DNA of 64,000 nucleotides from Caballeronia choica (GCF_001544535.1 NZ_FCON02000027.1:18374-82373), one strand, 5' to 3'; positions 8,390 to 18,447 are shown, counted from the stretch's first letter. A program made the numbers and translations. The notes: a model not told the origin generated them from the letters alone.

Positions 8390-9462
8390 TTTCGGTCAAC
8401 TCCTTCGGCCCGTGCCTCGCCACTCCGCCTGACGGCCACTTCCGCTTCGACAGAAAGCCCCACGCTCAATGCAGACGCGGCCTCTTGTCCCCGGTCGATC
8501 GTGATCTTGACGGGTACGCGCTGGACGATCTTGGTGAAGTTGCCGGTCGCGTTGTCGGGCGCGATCGGCGCGAAGCTCACGCCCGTGGCGGGGGCGAGAC
8601 TATCGACGCGCCCCTGGATCACCACGCCCGGAAAGCTGTCGACCTTGATACGCACGGGTTGACCGGGCCGCATGTGGGCGAGCTGATTTTCCTGGAAGTT
8701 GGCAACGACATAGGCGTCCGAGAGCGGGACGATAGCGAGAACCGGTGCGCCGGGTGTGACGAATGCACCGACCCGCGCCGAACGCCGGCCGACCTTGCCG
8801 TCGACCGGCGCGAGGATCTCCGTGTAGGACAGGTTGAGCCTGGCCTGCTCCAGCGCCGCCTCGGCGCGCGCCAGCGCGCCTGCCGCCTTGTCGCGCTGGG
8901 TGCGCAGTACATCGACGTTCTGCTCGGCCGTGCTCAACGCGGCCTTGTCGTGGGCCTGCTGCGCGAGTTGCTCGGCGAGCGTGCTCGATGCATGCTGCTG
9001 TTCCTGAGCCGTTCCCGCGCCGGCTTCCGAAAGGTTCTGGTAGCGCGCGGCGTTGGCTCGCGCAAACCCGATCGAAGCGTCGTCGGATCGAAGCGTCGCG
9101 CGCGCCTGCTCGATGAGCGAGGGTTGCCGCGCGATCTCGGCGTCGTAGTTCGCGACGGACGCCTTGGCTGCCACCACGTCCGCCTCCGCGCTCATCAGGG
9201 CTGCCCGGAAGTCGCGGTCGTCGATGCGCACCAGGAGTTGCCCGGCCTTTACCGACTGGTTGTCGTCGACCAATACATTGGAAATCTGACCGGCGATACG
9301 GGGCGCTACGAGAGTGAAATCGGCCTGCACGTAAGCATCGTTGGTCGATTCGGTGTTCGAGTCGGAAAGGAGCTTCGTGCAGACCCATGCCACGACGCCC
9401 AGCACGACGACCAACGCGACAATACGGACAATTTTGCGGGGAAAACGGTTGATGGATAACAT
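8386..9462 (-). CDS. HlyD/EmrA-type membrane-fusion protein of efflux pump
   Basis: 358 residues. A single N-terminal transmembrane helix (about residues 10-30) is followed by a split lipoyl/barrel-sandwich domain (ISNVLVDDNQSVKAGQLLVR and ILAPVDGKVGRRSARVGAFV). The two halves flank an Ala/Gln-rich coiled-coil hairpin of about 100 residues and precede a beta-barrel. It bridges the inner-membrane DHA2 pump and the outer-membrane factor. It lies 12 bp after the pump gene and overlaps the outer-membrane gene by four bases. Confidence 0.93.
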   Translation of the reverse strand: MLSINRFPRKIVRIVALVVVLGVVAWVCTKLLSDSNTESTNDAYVQADFTLVAPRIAGQISNVLVDDNQSVKAGQLLVRIDDRDFRAALMSAEADVVAAKASVANYDAEIARQPSLIEQARATLRSDDASIGFARANAARYQNLSEAGAGTAQEQQHASSTLAEQLAQQAHDKAALSTAEQNVDVLRTQRDKAAGALARAEAALEQARLNLSYTEILAPVDGKVGRRSARVGAFVTPGAPVLAIVPLSDAYVVANFQENQLAHMRPGQPVRIKVDSFPGVVIQGRVDSLAPATGVSFAPIAPDNATGNFTKIVQRVPVKITIDRGQEAASALSVGLSVEAEVAVRRSGEARAEGVDRK

Positions 9463-9474
9463 GGATATCGTCCC

Positions 9475-11088
9475 TTAATGGGAGGCGGGCGGCGTAGTGC
9501 ACCATGGCGGGTAGATGCGCACGGGCAACACGGGAACAAGGAAAAGAAGGGCGGCGGCGATACCGGCCATCACGAGATAGAGATCCGCCGAGGCGAGCAC
9601 GACTGCCTGCGCGTGGATCCGGTGTGCAAGTTCGCCGAGGCCATGGGACGCGTCGATGCTCTGGCTTGTGATGACCGCATGGTTGCCTAGCTGGTCAACG
9701 AGCATGTTCGAATGAAAGCGCTCGCGATCCGTGCCCAACCCTTCGATGAGACCCGTTGCCACAGCCGCGGAAAATGTCTTAAGCGAGTTGAACATCGCCG
9801 AAGCGAACGGGCCTTCGGTTGGCGGCAAGCCTGTCGTCACGCCCATCAGGATCGACATGATCACCATCGGTTGTGCCACGATCTGCAACGATTGAAGCCA
9901 GTAGAAGTTTTCGCGAACCCAGTCGGAGGTCATGAAGCTTCCCATCACACATGTCGTGACCATGAGAGAAAGCCCGATCGCCATGACCCACCGGCAGTCG
10001 ATCCGCCGAAGGTTCAGGACGGCGGCCGTCAGGGGAAGGGTAATCAATAGCGGGATCGCAACCAGCAAGGACAGGGGCGTCGTTTGCAGCGCCCTGTACG
10101 CATGAATCCTTGCGAGATACTGGCCCGGTATGGCAGCGACGCCGACCAGCAGAATCACCGCGCCCGTGAGGGTGATGAGACCGTGCGAGAAATTCCTGCG
10201 GGAAAGCAGTTGAAGCTTGAAAAACGGCACTGGCTGAAACCATTCGTTGACGAGGAACGCCACCATCAGCAACGAACCGCCAATAAACATCAGGCGAATG
10301 AAACCGGAATTCAGCCAGTCAAGACGATCACCTTGCAGGAGGCCGATCACAAGCATCGCGACTGCCGGATATCCCGTCAGGAATCCCGTCCAGTTGAAAA
10401 GACGGAATCGTTCGAGTTTGAGGGGGTCCGGCGGAAGTCCCTGCTGAATCGCCACACAACACGCCACCCCAAGCGGCACGATCTGCCAGAACGCCATTCG
10501 CCAACTGACGTACTCCGTCCACAAGGCGGCGAGCGGTGTGCCGAGCGCTGGTCCGAAAGTCGCGGTGAGTGCGTACCCGGCGAGCCCGTACAGCTTCACT
10601 TCCGGGGGAAGGTAGCGCAGCGCCACGATGATCAGCATCGGCGGAAGGCATCCGCCGGCGATCCCCTGCAAAACCCGCAACACATAAAGCGTAAGCAGGT
10701 TCGGCGCGAAGGGGCAAAGGACCCCAAAGAACATCGTGGCGATCACGGCGGCGATCGTGAATCGCTTCAACGTGAAGGTGATCCCGAACCACGGAGCAAA
10801 CACCATCGTAGCGACGTTCGCCGCCTCGAACAGCACGGTCAGCCAGGTCCCGTCGTCATGTCCGATCGAGAGGGCGCCTTGAATGTCATTCATCGCAAGC
10901 GCGGTGACCTGTTCGTTGAGTATCGCAAGTAAGGACGCGAGCAGCATTCCAACGAGGCCAACAGAGAGACGAAGCGAAAGCGCGGGTTGTGCGGGAGTGG
11001 GCGGTACGGGAGGCTCGGCCACGGGCGCCGGCAATTGAGCGACCGTGGGCACTTCCGGTTCAGTTGTCAAAGGGTTGGCGGTGGTCAT
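9475..11088 (-). CDS. DHA2-family MFS drug exporter (EmrB-like)
   Basis: Proton-driven exporter of about 537 residues with roughly 14 predicted transmembrane segments. Typical DHA2 features are NDIQGALSIGHDDGTWLTVLFEAANV near the first helices (quoted in part: NDIQGALSIGHDDGTWLT), VLQGIAGGCLPPMLI in motif A/B position, and the motif-C-like ALTATFGPALGTPLAAL. A Pro-rich cytoplasmic tail of about 40 residues precedes the first helix. The start is uncertain: ATG 11130 or GTG 11133 would add 14-15 residues, and neither start has a strong ribosome-binding site. It is the first gene of the efflux operon. The substrate is unknown. Confidence 0.9.
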   Translation of the reverse strand: MTTANPLTTEPEVPTVAQLPAPVAEPPVPPTPAQPALSLRLSVGLVGMLLASLLAILNEQVTALAMNDIQGALSIGHDDGTWLTVLFEAANVATMVFAPWFGITFTLKRFTIAAVIATMFFGVLCPFAPNLLTLYVLRVLQGIAGGCLPPMLIIVALRYLPPEVKLYGLAGYALTATFGPALGTPLAALWTEYVSWRMAFWQIVPLGVACCVAIQQGLPPDPLKLERFRLFNWTGFLTGYPAVAMLVIGLLQGDRLDWLNSGFIRLMFIGGSLLMVAFLVNEWFQPVPFFKLQLLSRRNFSHGLITLTGAVILLVGVAAIPGQYLARIHAYRALQTTPLSLLVAIPLLITLPLTAAVLNLRRIDCRWVMAIGLSLMVTTCVMGSFMTSDWVRENFYWLQSLQIVAQPMVIMSILMGVTTGLPPTEGPFASAMFNSLKTFSAAVATGLIEGLGTDRERFHSNMLVDQLGNHAVITSQSIDASHGLGELAHRIHAQAVVLASADLYLVMAGIAAALLFLVPVLPVRIYPPWCTTPPASH

Positions 11089-11468
11089 AAGGGGTCCGCT
11101 GGAGCATTGCGTCGTGATGCGCGTCGTCATCACTTAACGACATAACGAATTGTAGGAGTGGGTCACATCTTCTGAAGCGGCAACAGGCGATGTATCTGGC
11201 CATTTCATTTGCGATTCTTGCCAACGTGACTGTCCGACGCGCAATAACGCCGCCACACGGAAACCGTGCTTTCCGTTGGAACCGGGTGAGTGTCCTATGC
11301 GGGAGTGGTTGGAGTATAGTCCCGCGCAATCGAGCATGTAGATCATCCTTCGCCATCCAGAATAAGTTTCAAACACATCTGTTCATGGTGATCAGATGAG
11401 GTACGGTAAATGCGTCACCCACAAACCAGGTGGCGAAGTCTCAACGCCGATATCGGAATGCGACGCCA
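11089..11468. other. Intergenic region, efflux operon promoter side
   Basis: No convincing gene was found between the efflux operon start and the end of the ABM-like gene. The stretch probably holds the efflux promoter. It also contains the two alternative start codons of the pump gene. No clear regulator-binding dyad was recognised. Confidence 0.4.
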
Positions 11469-12143
11469 TCACCCCGCCGGCTGAACGTCCGCAAAGTATT
11501 GGGGTGCCTCTCGTCGATCGAACATTCCATACTCCCGAACGACGCGGATGTGCCGCAGCCGCACGTCCTCGGGCAGCTTCACGTCGCGTTCGAACGCTTC
11601 AGCGGCTGCCTGGACGCGCCATGTCGCCACGACGATCACGTCTCCAGGCGTGAGCAGTGCGTCAAAGACGTCCCAAGCGACAAGACCAGACGCTCTCGTA
11701 TCGAGTCCAAGTGATTTGGCGACTTCCTTTGCGCGAGCCTGCTTGACCCGGTCCGGGGCGCGCTTCGCTTCGAGCAGGATCACGGCCGTTCCGGCGCCCG
11801 TCTCGGTGACGTCCAGACGCTGCTCGAGCAAGACCTGTCCCGCCGGTACGTGCGTGTCCGTCACGACCTGGCCAATCCGCAGGCAATAATCGGCGAATAC
11901 GCGATCGCGTGCTGCCTGTTGTACCTGGTGATGCTTCGTCGTGGTCCGCCAGCGCACCAGCGATTTCTCATCGCGCCAACTCGATAGCGAGAGGAGCCAT
12001 CCCTCGCGCGTCAGGCTTGCATAGCGGGTGTTGTCGATGAACCCATCGATCTTGTCGAGTTCGGGGCGCAGCATCTTCGCCATGCCGAGATAGACATCGA
12101 ATTGTTCGGGGATCGGATTGACTTCAAGCATTGCAGAAAACAT
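11469..12143 (-). CDS. Antibiotic-biosynthesis-monooxygenase (ABM)-like protein
   Basis: 224 residues. The N-terminal ~100 residues read as an ABM/dimeric alpha-beta-barrel domain: VNPIPEQFDVYLGMAKMLRP, then GFIDNTRYASLTREGWLLSLSSW, shown here only as GWLLSLSSWRDEKSLVRWR, and HHQVQQAARDRVFADY. The C-terminal half (LLEAKRAPDRVKQARAKEVA and VIVVATWRVQAAAEAFER) looks like a second divergent copy of the same fold. Possible roles are small-molecule oxygenation or haem/quinone handling. It is divergent from the LysR gene at 12576, which may regulate it. Confidence 0.7.
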   Translation of the reverse strand: MFSAMLEVNPIPEQFDVYLGMAKMLRPELDKIDGFIDNTRYASLTREGWLLSLSSWRDEKSLVRWRTTTKHHQVQQAARDRVFADYCLRIGQVVTDTHVPAGQVLLEQRLDVTETGAGTAVILLEAKRAPDRVKQARAKEVAKSLGLDTRASGLVAWDVFDALLTPGDVIVVATWRVQAAAEAFERDVKLPEDVRLRHIRVVREYGMFDRREAPQYFADVQPAG

Positions 12144-12575
12144 GACAGACTCTTTGGCTCGTTAAGTGGGTCGATGCATTATCCGAGAGGAGCTGGCTTT
12201 CTTAAAGGCTCAGCAGGTCGGGGATTGAGCCAATGAGTGCGTGATTCTTGCCAACGGAAATGGAAGGGCGTCGACAGTGCTCACAATCGGAAAAAGTCCC
12301 TTTCCTGTTTAGCGAGGAATACGACATTGGCGAGCAATGGAAATCACAAAAGGGCATTCGTCACATCTCGGTCTCGACTCGACCGGCACTGGCCATTTTG
12401 TTTCTCCTTTGGGCCAATCGAAGCCGGGGATCGTCTCATCGCGAGACAGGGTGCCTACAATCGCGACAGCCGGGTTCAGTTGCGGCGGTTCCGCGACACG
12501 TCTCAGTGAAGCCTTTCATCGAAAGCGCGTCCTGACATTCCTTGTTTGCAGATGGACCAAAGCTAGGGACTCGAG
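12144..12575. other. Divergent intergenic region, ABM gene / LysR gene
   Basis: About 430 bp between two divergent genes, presumably holding both promoters and the LysR binding site. Short open frames on the plus strand have no ribosome-binding site or recognisable product and are not called. Confidence 0.4.
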
Positions 12576-13517
12576 ATGGACAAATTGCGCGAGATGGAGG
12601 TTTTCGTAGCCATCGTCGATCGCGGTAGTTTTACTGGCGCATCGGATAAGCTCGGATTGTCGACTTCCGCGGTCTCACGTGCGCTCAACTCGCTCGAAGC
12701 ACGGATAGGCGCGCAACTGCTTGCGCGGACGACTCGTTCAGTCCGGCCAACGGATGCGGGTGCGGCGTACCTCGATGCCTGCCGCAAGGTGCTGGACGCC
12801 ATCACGGATGCAGAAGCGAACACCGCGGCCTTTCACATCAAGCCGGTGGGCACACTCACCATCTCGGCCCCGGTGCTCTTTGGTCAGCGATTCGTCGCAC
12901 CGCTCGTGAATGCCTTTGCGCTGCGTTATCCGGACGTCAGCGTCAATGCTGTGTACATTGACCGCACGACGCGACTCATCGAGGAAGGCGTGGATATCGC
13001 GATTCGTATAGGGCATCTGGGAGACTCCACGACATTCGCCGTTCCGTTGGGTTTCGTACGGCGTCGAACGTATGCGGCCCCTGCCTATCTCGCGGCGCGG
13101 GGCGAACCTGTTCATCCCAGGGACCTTGTCAACCACCACTGCGTGTCCTTCACGGGCGTCACGCACCCGCTCGAGTGGGTGTTCAGTGAGAACGGTGCGA
13201 GGCTGCCAGTGCGACTGCAGCCCCGGATGATCGTCGACCTGGCTCCCGCTGCGGTTTCCGCGGCCATCGACTGCGTGGGGATAACGCAATTGTTGTCCTA
13301 CCAGGCGGCCCCCGAAGTACTGAACGGAAGCCTTCGGCCCGTCTTGTCGGCATTCGAGCCTGAGTCAGTCCCGGTGAACTTGCTTCATGTAGAGCGCCGG
13401 GGCGCGAGCGGCAAGGTCAGGGCGTTTCTGGAATTCGTGACCGAGTCGTTGCGAAGAAGCGCACACCTTCAATTCGTGGACAGCGCGGTCGCTCTGGGTG
13501 AAGCGATGTACGCGTGA
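12576..13517 (+). CDS. LysR-family transcriptional regulator
   Basis: 313 residues. HTH at about residues 3-60 (MEVFVAIVDRGSFTGASDKL, then LSTSAVSRALNSLEARIG), followed by a co-inducer domain with the typical EEGVDIAIRIG segment at about residue 145. This belongs to the large CrgA/DsdC-like LysR branch common in Burkholderia. It is divergently oriented to the ABM-like gene, its most likely target. Its stop lies one base from the convergent Mug gene stop. Confidence 0.92.
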   Translation: MDKLREMEVFVAIVDRGSFTGASDKLGLSTSAVSRALNSLEARIGAQLLARTTRSVRPTDAGAAYLDACRKVLDAITDAEANTAAFHIKPVGTLTISAPVLFGQRFVAPLVNAFALRYPDVSVNAVYIDRTTRLIEEGVDIAIRIGHLGDSTTFAVPLGFVRRRTYAAPAYLAARGEPVHPRDLVNHHCVSFTGVTHPLEWVFSENGARLPVRLQPRMIVDLAPAAVSAAIDCVGITQLLSYQAAPEVLNGSLRPVLSAFEPESVPVNLLHVERRGASGKVRAFLEFVTESLRRSAHLQFVDSAVALGEAMYA

Positions 13518-13518
13518 G

Positions 13519-14145
13519 TCACGGCGCGCGGACGAGTTCATCATGTTTCCGGTCCGAACTCGGGGACGCAATCGCAACGCGCAGTTCCCGGTAGGCAATG
13601 ACCAGCGCGTCGAGGCTGTACGCCCGGTTGAGGCCGCTAGGGTTTGGCAATACCCATGCACGAGCACCGCCGAATGTCTCTGGTTGCAGGCCCCACTGGA
13701 TATCGCGCTTGCCGGACATTCCGGAGATCGCCATTTTTCCAAGGAAGGCAATGAACCGCGGCTCGTAGCGTTCGATCTTCCGCTCGAATGCAGATGCGGC
13801 CGCCTTGATCTCCTCTCGCGATAGCTCGTCTGCGCGTGCCGTTGGACGCATGACGGCTGTAGTGAGACCACACTCGTAGTGAAGGAACGTCCTGTCGTCA
13901 TCGGGACGAAGCTCTTCCGGAGTAAAGCCCGCCAGATGAACGACGCGCCAGAACCGATTGCCTCTGCCCGCAAAGTGGCGGCCAGTCGATGCTGCACGAA
14001 TACCCGGATTGATCCCGCAGAAAATCACCGACAGTCCCGGCTCGATGATATCCGGAAGAGATTGAAATGAATGAGCGTCAGGCACAAATGAAGTAGACCT
14101 TGTCGCAAACTGCGTTTGAACTGCCCGTCGATCCCGCCGAGCCAC
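13519..14145 (-). CDS. mug: G/U mismatch-specific DNA glycosylase (Mug/TDG family)
   Basis: 208 residues. It removes uracil, ethenocytosine and thymine mispaired with guanine in base-excision repair. The family motifs are present: VIFCGINPGIRAASTG, whose Asn is the water-activating catalytic residue, then HFAGRGNRFWRVVHLAGF, and the DNA-intercalating loop VLPNPSGLNR. Homology to E. coli Mug runs through the length (GLTTAVMRPTARADELS, then FLGKMAISG). The first ~25 residues and the C-terminal tail are extra and low in similarity, so a later start is possible. It lies 23 bp downstream of the GlxA-like gene on the same strand. Confidence 0.92.
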   Translation of the reverse strand: MARRDRRAVQTQFATRSTSFVPDAHSFQSLPDIIEPGLSVIFCGINPGIRAASTGRHFAGRGNRFWRVVHLAGFTPEELRPDDDRTFLHYECGLTTAVMRPTARADELSREEIKAAASAFERKIERYEPRFIAFLGKMAISGMSGKRDIQWGLQPETFGGARAWVLPNPSGLNRAYSLDALVIAYRELRVAIASPSSDRKHDELVRAP

Positions 14146-14168
14146 CCAACCCCGGAGCCGCTCGAAGC

Positions 14169-15197
14169 CTATCGCATCTGTGCCAGACCGACTGACGCAA
14201 CGTGGCCGCTGGCATCGCCATACGCCCGGGTCTGTGTTCCCACCGCGCCGCGAAATCGCTGGCGATATTGTTTGGGCGTTACGTTCAGCCGTCGAGAGAA
14301 GGTCGTTCGCATTTGCGTGGCACTGTTAAAGCCACATTTGAATGCGACGGTCTTTAAAGGCGAATCCGTATCTTCGAGCAGTTTCCTCGCCGTGTCGACA
14401 CGAACCTGTTCGACGAACGCGGACGGTGTCACCTTCGCGTACTTCGAAAATAGCCGCGAGAAGGTCCGCCTGCTCACTGAAACGGCGCTCGCCAGTTGCT
14501 CGATCGACAAGGCATCGGCGATATGCTCGGTCACATACCGGTGCACCTTGCTAATGATGGGGTCCTCGTCCTTGCCAGCCCCGATGTAGGGGCTGTATTG
14601 AGACTGCCCGCCTTCCCGCTGGATATAGACGACCAGGCGCTTCGCGATGCGCACCGCCAACTCGTGTCCCCAATCTTCCGCCACCAGCGACAGGCACAGA
14701 TCGATACCCGCCGTTACGCCGGCGGAGGTGAAGAGGTGGCCGTCGCGAATGAAGATCCTGTCGGGCTGCACACACGCCTGAGGGAATTCGTCGGCCAGGC
14801 GGCCTGCGTCCGCCCAATGAGTCGTCACTTCCTTGCCGTCAATCAATCCGGCATGTCCGAGTAGAAACGTTCCATTGCAAACGGAGCCAAAGCGAGCCGC
14901 GCCATGCGCCTGCTTCTGCAACCATGCGAGGAACTCGCTCGATGGCTGGGAATCGGGCAGTTGCGGCCCTCCTGCCACCAGCAGCAGGTCAAACTGGATG
15001 TCGGAATCGGCGTAGCCAAACGGCACTGAAAGCTGCATCCCGTTTGAGCAGGTGACGGTGCCGGCCTTGCGTCCAACGAGCGAGACTTCATATCTCTGAT
15101 GCTCGGGGAGATTCGCGTTCGCTTCCGCGAATACGTCCAGTGGGCCTGCAACATCTAGTGCCTGCACACCATCGAACATAACAATGGCGACTTTCAT
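14169..15197 (-). CDS. GlxA-like AraC-family regulator with DJ-1/PfpI domain
   Basis: 342 residues. Residues 1-190 form a DJ-1/PfpI (GATase1-like) ligand domain (MKVAIVMFDGVQALDVAGPL) with the nucleophile-elbow cysteine in SVCNGTFLLGHAGL. The C-terminal ~100 residues are an AraC double HTH (LASAVSVSRRTFSRLFSKYA, then FKCGFNSATQMRTTFSRRL). ATG 15197 is chosen over 15278 because homology starts there and AAGG lies about 8 bases upstream. It is divergent from the orphan OdhA gene, next to which a second, HTH-less DJ-1 protein is encoded. Control of that cluster is a reasonable inference. Confidence 0.9.
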   Translation of the reverse strand: MKVAIVMFDGVQALDVAGPLDVFAEANANLPEHQRYEVSLVGRKAGTVTCSNGMQLSVPFGYADSDIQFDLLLVAGGPQLPDSQPSSEFLAWLQKQAHGAARFGSVCNGTFLLGHAGLIDGKEVTTHWADAGRLADEFPQACVQPDRIFIRDGHLFTSAGVTAGIDLCLSLVAEDWGHELAVRIAKRLVVYIQREGGQSQYSPYIGAGKDEDPIISKVHRYVTEHIADALSIEQLASAVSVSRRTFSRLFSKYAKVTPSAFVEQVRVDTARKLLEDTDSPLKTVAFKCGFNSATQMRTTFSRRLNVTPKQYRQRFRGAVGTQTRAYGDASGHVASVGLAQMR

Positions 15198-15627
15198 CCG
15201 GTGACCTTCATCAAGTATGAACACTCTCCCGTTGGCCCGATGGGCCGGCGCTTCGTCGAAGTCATTCGATAAGCGCAATCAACCGCAGCAACGAGTGTTG
15301 ACGCAGTCTAGCCCAAAAAGCATTTAGCAAAGACCTCATGCCCGGTAAATGACTTTTGCGTTGGTGTAACAAGAGCCAGCGTGACCCGTGATCGATGATC
15401 GACGTATCCGGGCTCTTGCGGACGGACGGCAATCCCTTTTCATGACGTGGCCCAAATCGAACATCGATTGGCCTGAGATCGCGCCATATGGGCATCTCGC
15501 TGCCACGTCGAGTTACTAGACTTGATCTCAAGAACGGTTGGGAACGTAACACAGGCATACGTACAGCCGCCCCACCCCATGTCACGGTTCAACTCGGGAC
15601 CGGGCACCAGGCAAGGACATATTCATC
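15198..15627. other. Divergent promoter region, GlxA-like gene / odhA-like gene
   Basis: About 430 bp separating the GlxA-like regulator from the oxoglutarate-dehydrogenase gene. No gene is supported. It presumably holds two divergent promoters and an AraC-type operator. No direct repeat good enough to name was found. Confidence 0.4.
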
Positions 15628-18441
15628 ATGTTGATCCAGGAACGTCAGACCTCATTCTTATTCGGGGGAAACGCCCCCTATGTCGAAGAGCAGTACGAGC
15701 TATACCTGGCCGACCCGGTGTCGGTCACGGATGAGTGGCGCGCCTATTTCGATGCGTTGAGCGAGACTCCCGCCAGCGACGGAAGCGATCGCGAAGACGA
15801 GGCGCATGCCCCTGTCGTTTCCAGCTTCGTCGAACTCGCCAAACGGCCGCGCAGCGCGGTGATTCCGCTCGATGGCGGTCTTGGCCTCGCCAGAAAGCAG
15901 GTGGCGGTACAGGCGCTTATCAGCGCGTTCCGGATGGTCGGCACGCGCAAGGCCAATCTGGACCCGCTGCTTTGGACTCCGCCGCGGGCCATGGCTGAAC
16001 TCACGCCCGCGTACTACGGGTTGACGGCCGCGGACTTGTCCACGAGATTCAGCACCGCCGACACCTTTCTCTTCGACGAGGACGCGACGCTGCAGGAGCT
16101 CGTCTCGGCGCTCGAACAGACCTATACCGGCACGCTGGGCGCCGAGTTCATGCACCTGACCAATGCGAGCGAGCGTGGCTGGTGGCAGATGCGGCTCGAG
16201 TCCACGCGAGCAAGACCTTCGTTTTCAGCCGCGGAGAAAAGGCGGATTCTCGAACGCCTGACGGCGGCGGAAGGACTGGAGAAGTACCTTCATACGCGCT
16301 ATGTCGGGCAAAAGCGGTTCTCGCTGGAAGGCGCCGAATCATTGATCGTGCTGCTCGACGAACTCGTCCGCCACGGGGCATCGAAGAAGGTCCGCTCGGT
16401 CGTGATGGGCATGGCGCATCGCGGACGCTTGAACGTGCTGGTCAACGTCGTGGGCAAGCCTTTGCATGCGCTCTTCGATGAATTCGACGGCAAGGATGCT
16501 GAAAACCTTCCGGACGGCGATGTCAAATATCACAAGGGCTTTAGCAGCGTCATAGAGACGAGCGATGGCCCCGTCGATGTCGACCTTGCATTCAATCCCT
16601 CGCATCTGGAAATTGTGAATCCAGTCGTGCAGGGCATGGCGCGCGCCAAGGCGGAGGCTATCGGCGCAGGAGACGCGCGTAGCGTGCTGCCCGTCGAAAT
16701 TCATGGCGACGCGGCAATCTCCGGACAAGGCATCGTGATGGAGACATTGAGCCTTTCATATACGCGCGGCCACGGTACAGGCGGAACCGTCCACGTCGTC
16801 GTCAACAATCAGATCGGCTTCACGACGTCGGACCCGCGCGACACGCGCTCGTCGTTCTACTCCACGGACATCGCCAAGATGATCGAGGCGCCGGTTCTGC
16901 ACGTCAACGGCGACGACCCGGAAGCGGTAGCCATGGCCGTGCGCCTCGCACTCGACTATCGTACGGAATTCCAGCGCAGCGTGGTCATCGATCTTGTCTG
17001 CTTCCGCAAGTATGGGCATCAGGAACAGGACACGCCGAGCATCACGCAGCCTTTAATGTATCGCGCGATCGCGGCGCATCCGGGCGTGCGGACCCTCTAT
17101 GCCCGAGCGTTGATTCGGCAAGGCGTGACGACTTCGGATCAGGTCGAAAGCTACGTGACCGCGCGGCGCGAAAGTCTTGAAGAAGCGCACAGCAGCGACG
17201 CTGCCGAGGCGTCGCCCGGGTTGGCCGAATCATCCGAAGACCACGCGGTCGCGGTCCGCTACAGCCCGCCGACGCCAGAGCAATTGCGGGGTCTGGCGCA
17301 ACGGATAGCAAGCGTTCCAGACGGTTATGAACTTCATCCACTGGTCGGCAAGATGATGACCGCGCGCCGCGAAATGGCGGCGGGAAAGAAGCCAATCGAT
17401 TGGGGAATGGGGGAGCACCTGGCCTTTGCCTCGTTGCTTGGCGCGGGGACCGATGTGCGATTGAGCGGGCAGGACAGCGCAAGAGGGACGTTCAATCACC
17501 GTCATGCCGTGCTGCACAACCAAAGACGGACGAGTCGCTCGGACGGCGTTCTCATTCCACTCGATCATGTCGGCGAAAAGCAAGGCCGGTTCGCCGTGAC
17601 GAATTCCATTCTCTCCGAGGCGGCTGTGCTGGCCTTCGAGTATGGATACTCGACGGTGAACCGCAACGCACTCGTGATATGGGAAGCCCAGTTCGGTGAC
17701 TTCGCGAATGGCGCGCAGGTCGTGATCGATCAGTTCATCGCAGCGGGCGCCGCAAAGTGGGGACAACGCAGCGGACTGACGCTGTTCCTGCCTCATGGGC
17801 AGGAGGGGCAAGGTCCGGAGCACGCATCGGCGAGGCTCGAACGCTACCTGCAGCTAAGTGCCCGGGACAACATGCGGGTCGCGCAACCGACAACACCCGC
17901 GCAGCTGTTTCATTTGCTGAGAATGCAGGCGCTCGCCTTCGATCGGCGACCGCTTGTCGTGATGACGCCCAAGTCGCTGCTTCGGCACCCGGCGGCGGTC
18001 AGTACGTTCGACGAATTGGCGCAGGGTTCGTTTCGTGAAATCCTGCTGGATTCGCAGGTCGAGCCATCGCGGGCTTCGAGCGTCGAGCGTGTCATCGTGA
18101 CCTCGGGCAAGATCTATTTCGAGCTGCTCGAACATCGCCGCAAGCATGGCATTGCCGACACGCCGATTATCCGCGTCGAACAGTTGTACCCGTTTCCGGC
18201 CGGGCAACTGGCCGCTGAACTCGCGCGCTATCCAAACTTGAAGACGGTGGTCTGGTGTCAAGAGGAGTCGCGCAACCAGGGCGCCTGGAGCTTCATTGAG
18301 CCGCAGTTGCGCGAGCTCCTGCCTTCGAGCGCGAGGTTGTCGTATGCGGGACCGGCGCCATCCGCATCGACCGCGCCGGGTTACCACTCGGCGCACGCGG
18401 TGAGACAGGCAGAGCTGGTATCGAGTGCGTTCGCGGAGTAA
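15628..18441 (+). CDS. Orphan 2-oxoglutarate dehydrogenase E1 (SucA/OdhA-like)
   Basis: 937 residues, full length for the ThDP-dependent E1 component. The N-terminus (SFLFGGNAPYVEEQYELYL) is the SucA E2-docking segment. Catalytic and cofactor blocks are MAHRGRLNVLVNVVGKPL, HGDAAISGQGIVMETLSLS, TGGTVHVVVNNQIGFTTSDP and LPHGQEGQGPEHASARLERY. It decarboxylates 2-oxoglutarate; with E2 and E3 it gives succinyl-CoA, and alone it can give succinate semialdehyde or carboligation products. No sucB or lpdA follows. The next genes encode a DJ-1 protein (6 bp away) and an acetolactate-synthase-like enzyme, so this is probably a specialised paralogue and not the TCA-cycle copy (inference). AAGGA precedes the ATG. 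Confidence 0.92.
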   Translation: MLIQERQTSFLFGGNAPYVEEQYELYLADPVSVTDEWRAYFDALSETPASDGSDREDEAHAPVVSSFVELAKRPRSAVIPLDGGLGLARKQVAVQALISAFRMVGTRKANLDPLLWTPPRAMAELTPAYYGLTAADLSTRFSTADTFLFDEDATLQELVSALEQTYTGTLGAEFMHLTNASERGWWQMRLESTRARPSFSAAEKRRILERLTAAEGLEKYLHTRYVGQKRFSLEGAESLIVLLDELVRHGASKKVRSVVMGMAHRGRLNVLVNVVGKPLHALFDEFDGKDAENLPDGDVKYHKGFSSVIETSDGPVDVDLAFNPSHLEIVNPVVQGMARAKAEAIGAGDARSVLPVEIHGDAAISGQGIVMETLSLSYTRGHGTGGTVHVVVNNQIGFTTSDPRDTRSSFYSTDIAKMIEAPVLHVNGDDPEAVAMAVRLALDYRTEFQRSVVIDLVCFRKYGHQEQDTPSITQPLMYRAIAAHPGVRTLYARALIRQGVTTSDQVESYVTARRESLEEAHSSDAAEASPGLAESSEDHAVAVRYSPPTPEQLRGLAQRIASVPDGYELHPLVGKMMTARREMAAGKKPIDWGMGEHLAFASLLGAGTDVRLSGQDSARGTFNHRHAVLHNQRRTSRSDGVLIPLDHVGEKQGRFAVTNSILSEAAVLAFEYGYSTVNRNALVIWEAQFGDFANGAQVVIDQFIAAGAAKWGQRSGLTLFLPHGQEGQGPEHASARLERYLQLSARDNMRVAQPTTPAQLFHLLRMQALAFDRRPLVVMTPKSLLRHPAAVSTFDELAQGSFREILLDSQVEPSRASSVERVIVTSGKIYFELLEHRRKHGIADTPIIRVEQLYPFPAGQLAAELARYPNLKTVVWCQEESRNQGAWSFIEPQLRELLPSSARLSYAGPAPSASTAPGYHSAHAVRQAELVSSAFAE

Positions 18442-18447
18442 GGGCAC

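Noticed and set aside
8242-9459. 405-codon plus-strand frame
   Set aside because: Antisense to the membrane-fusion gene, with Arg-rich composition.
15628-18441. Calling this gene housekeeping sucA
   Set aside because: No sucB or lpdA follows and the neighbours are regulators and a second ThDP enzyme; only the family, not the TCA role, is supported.
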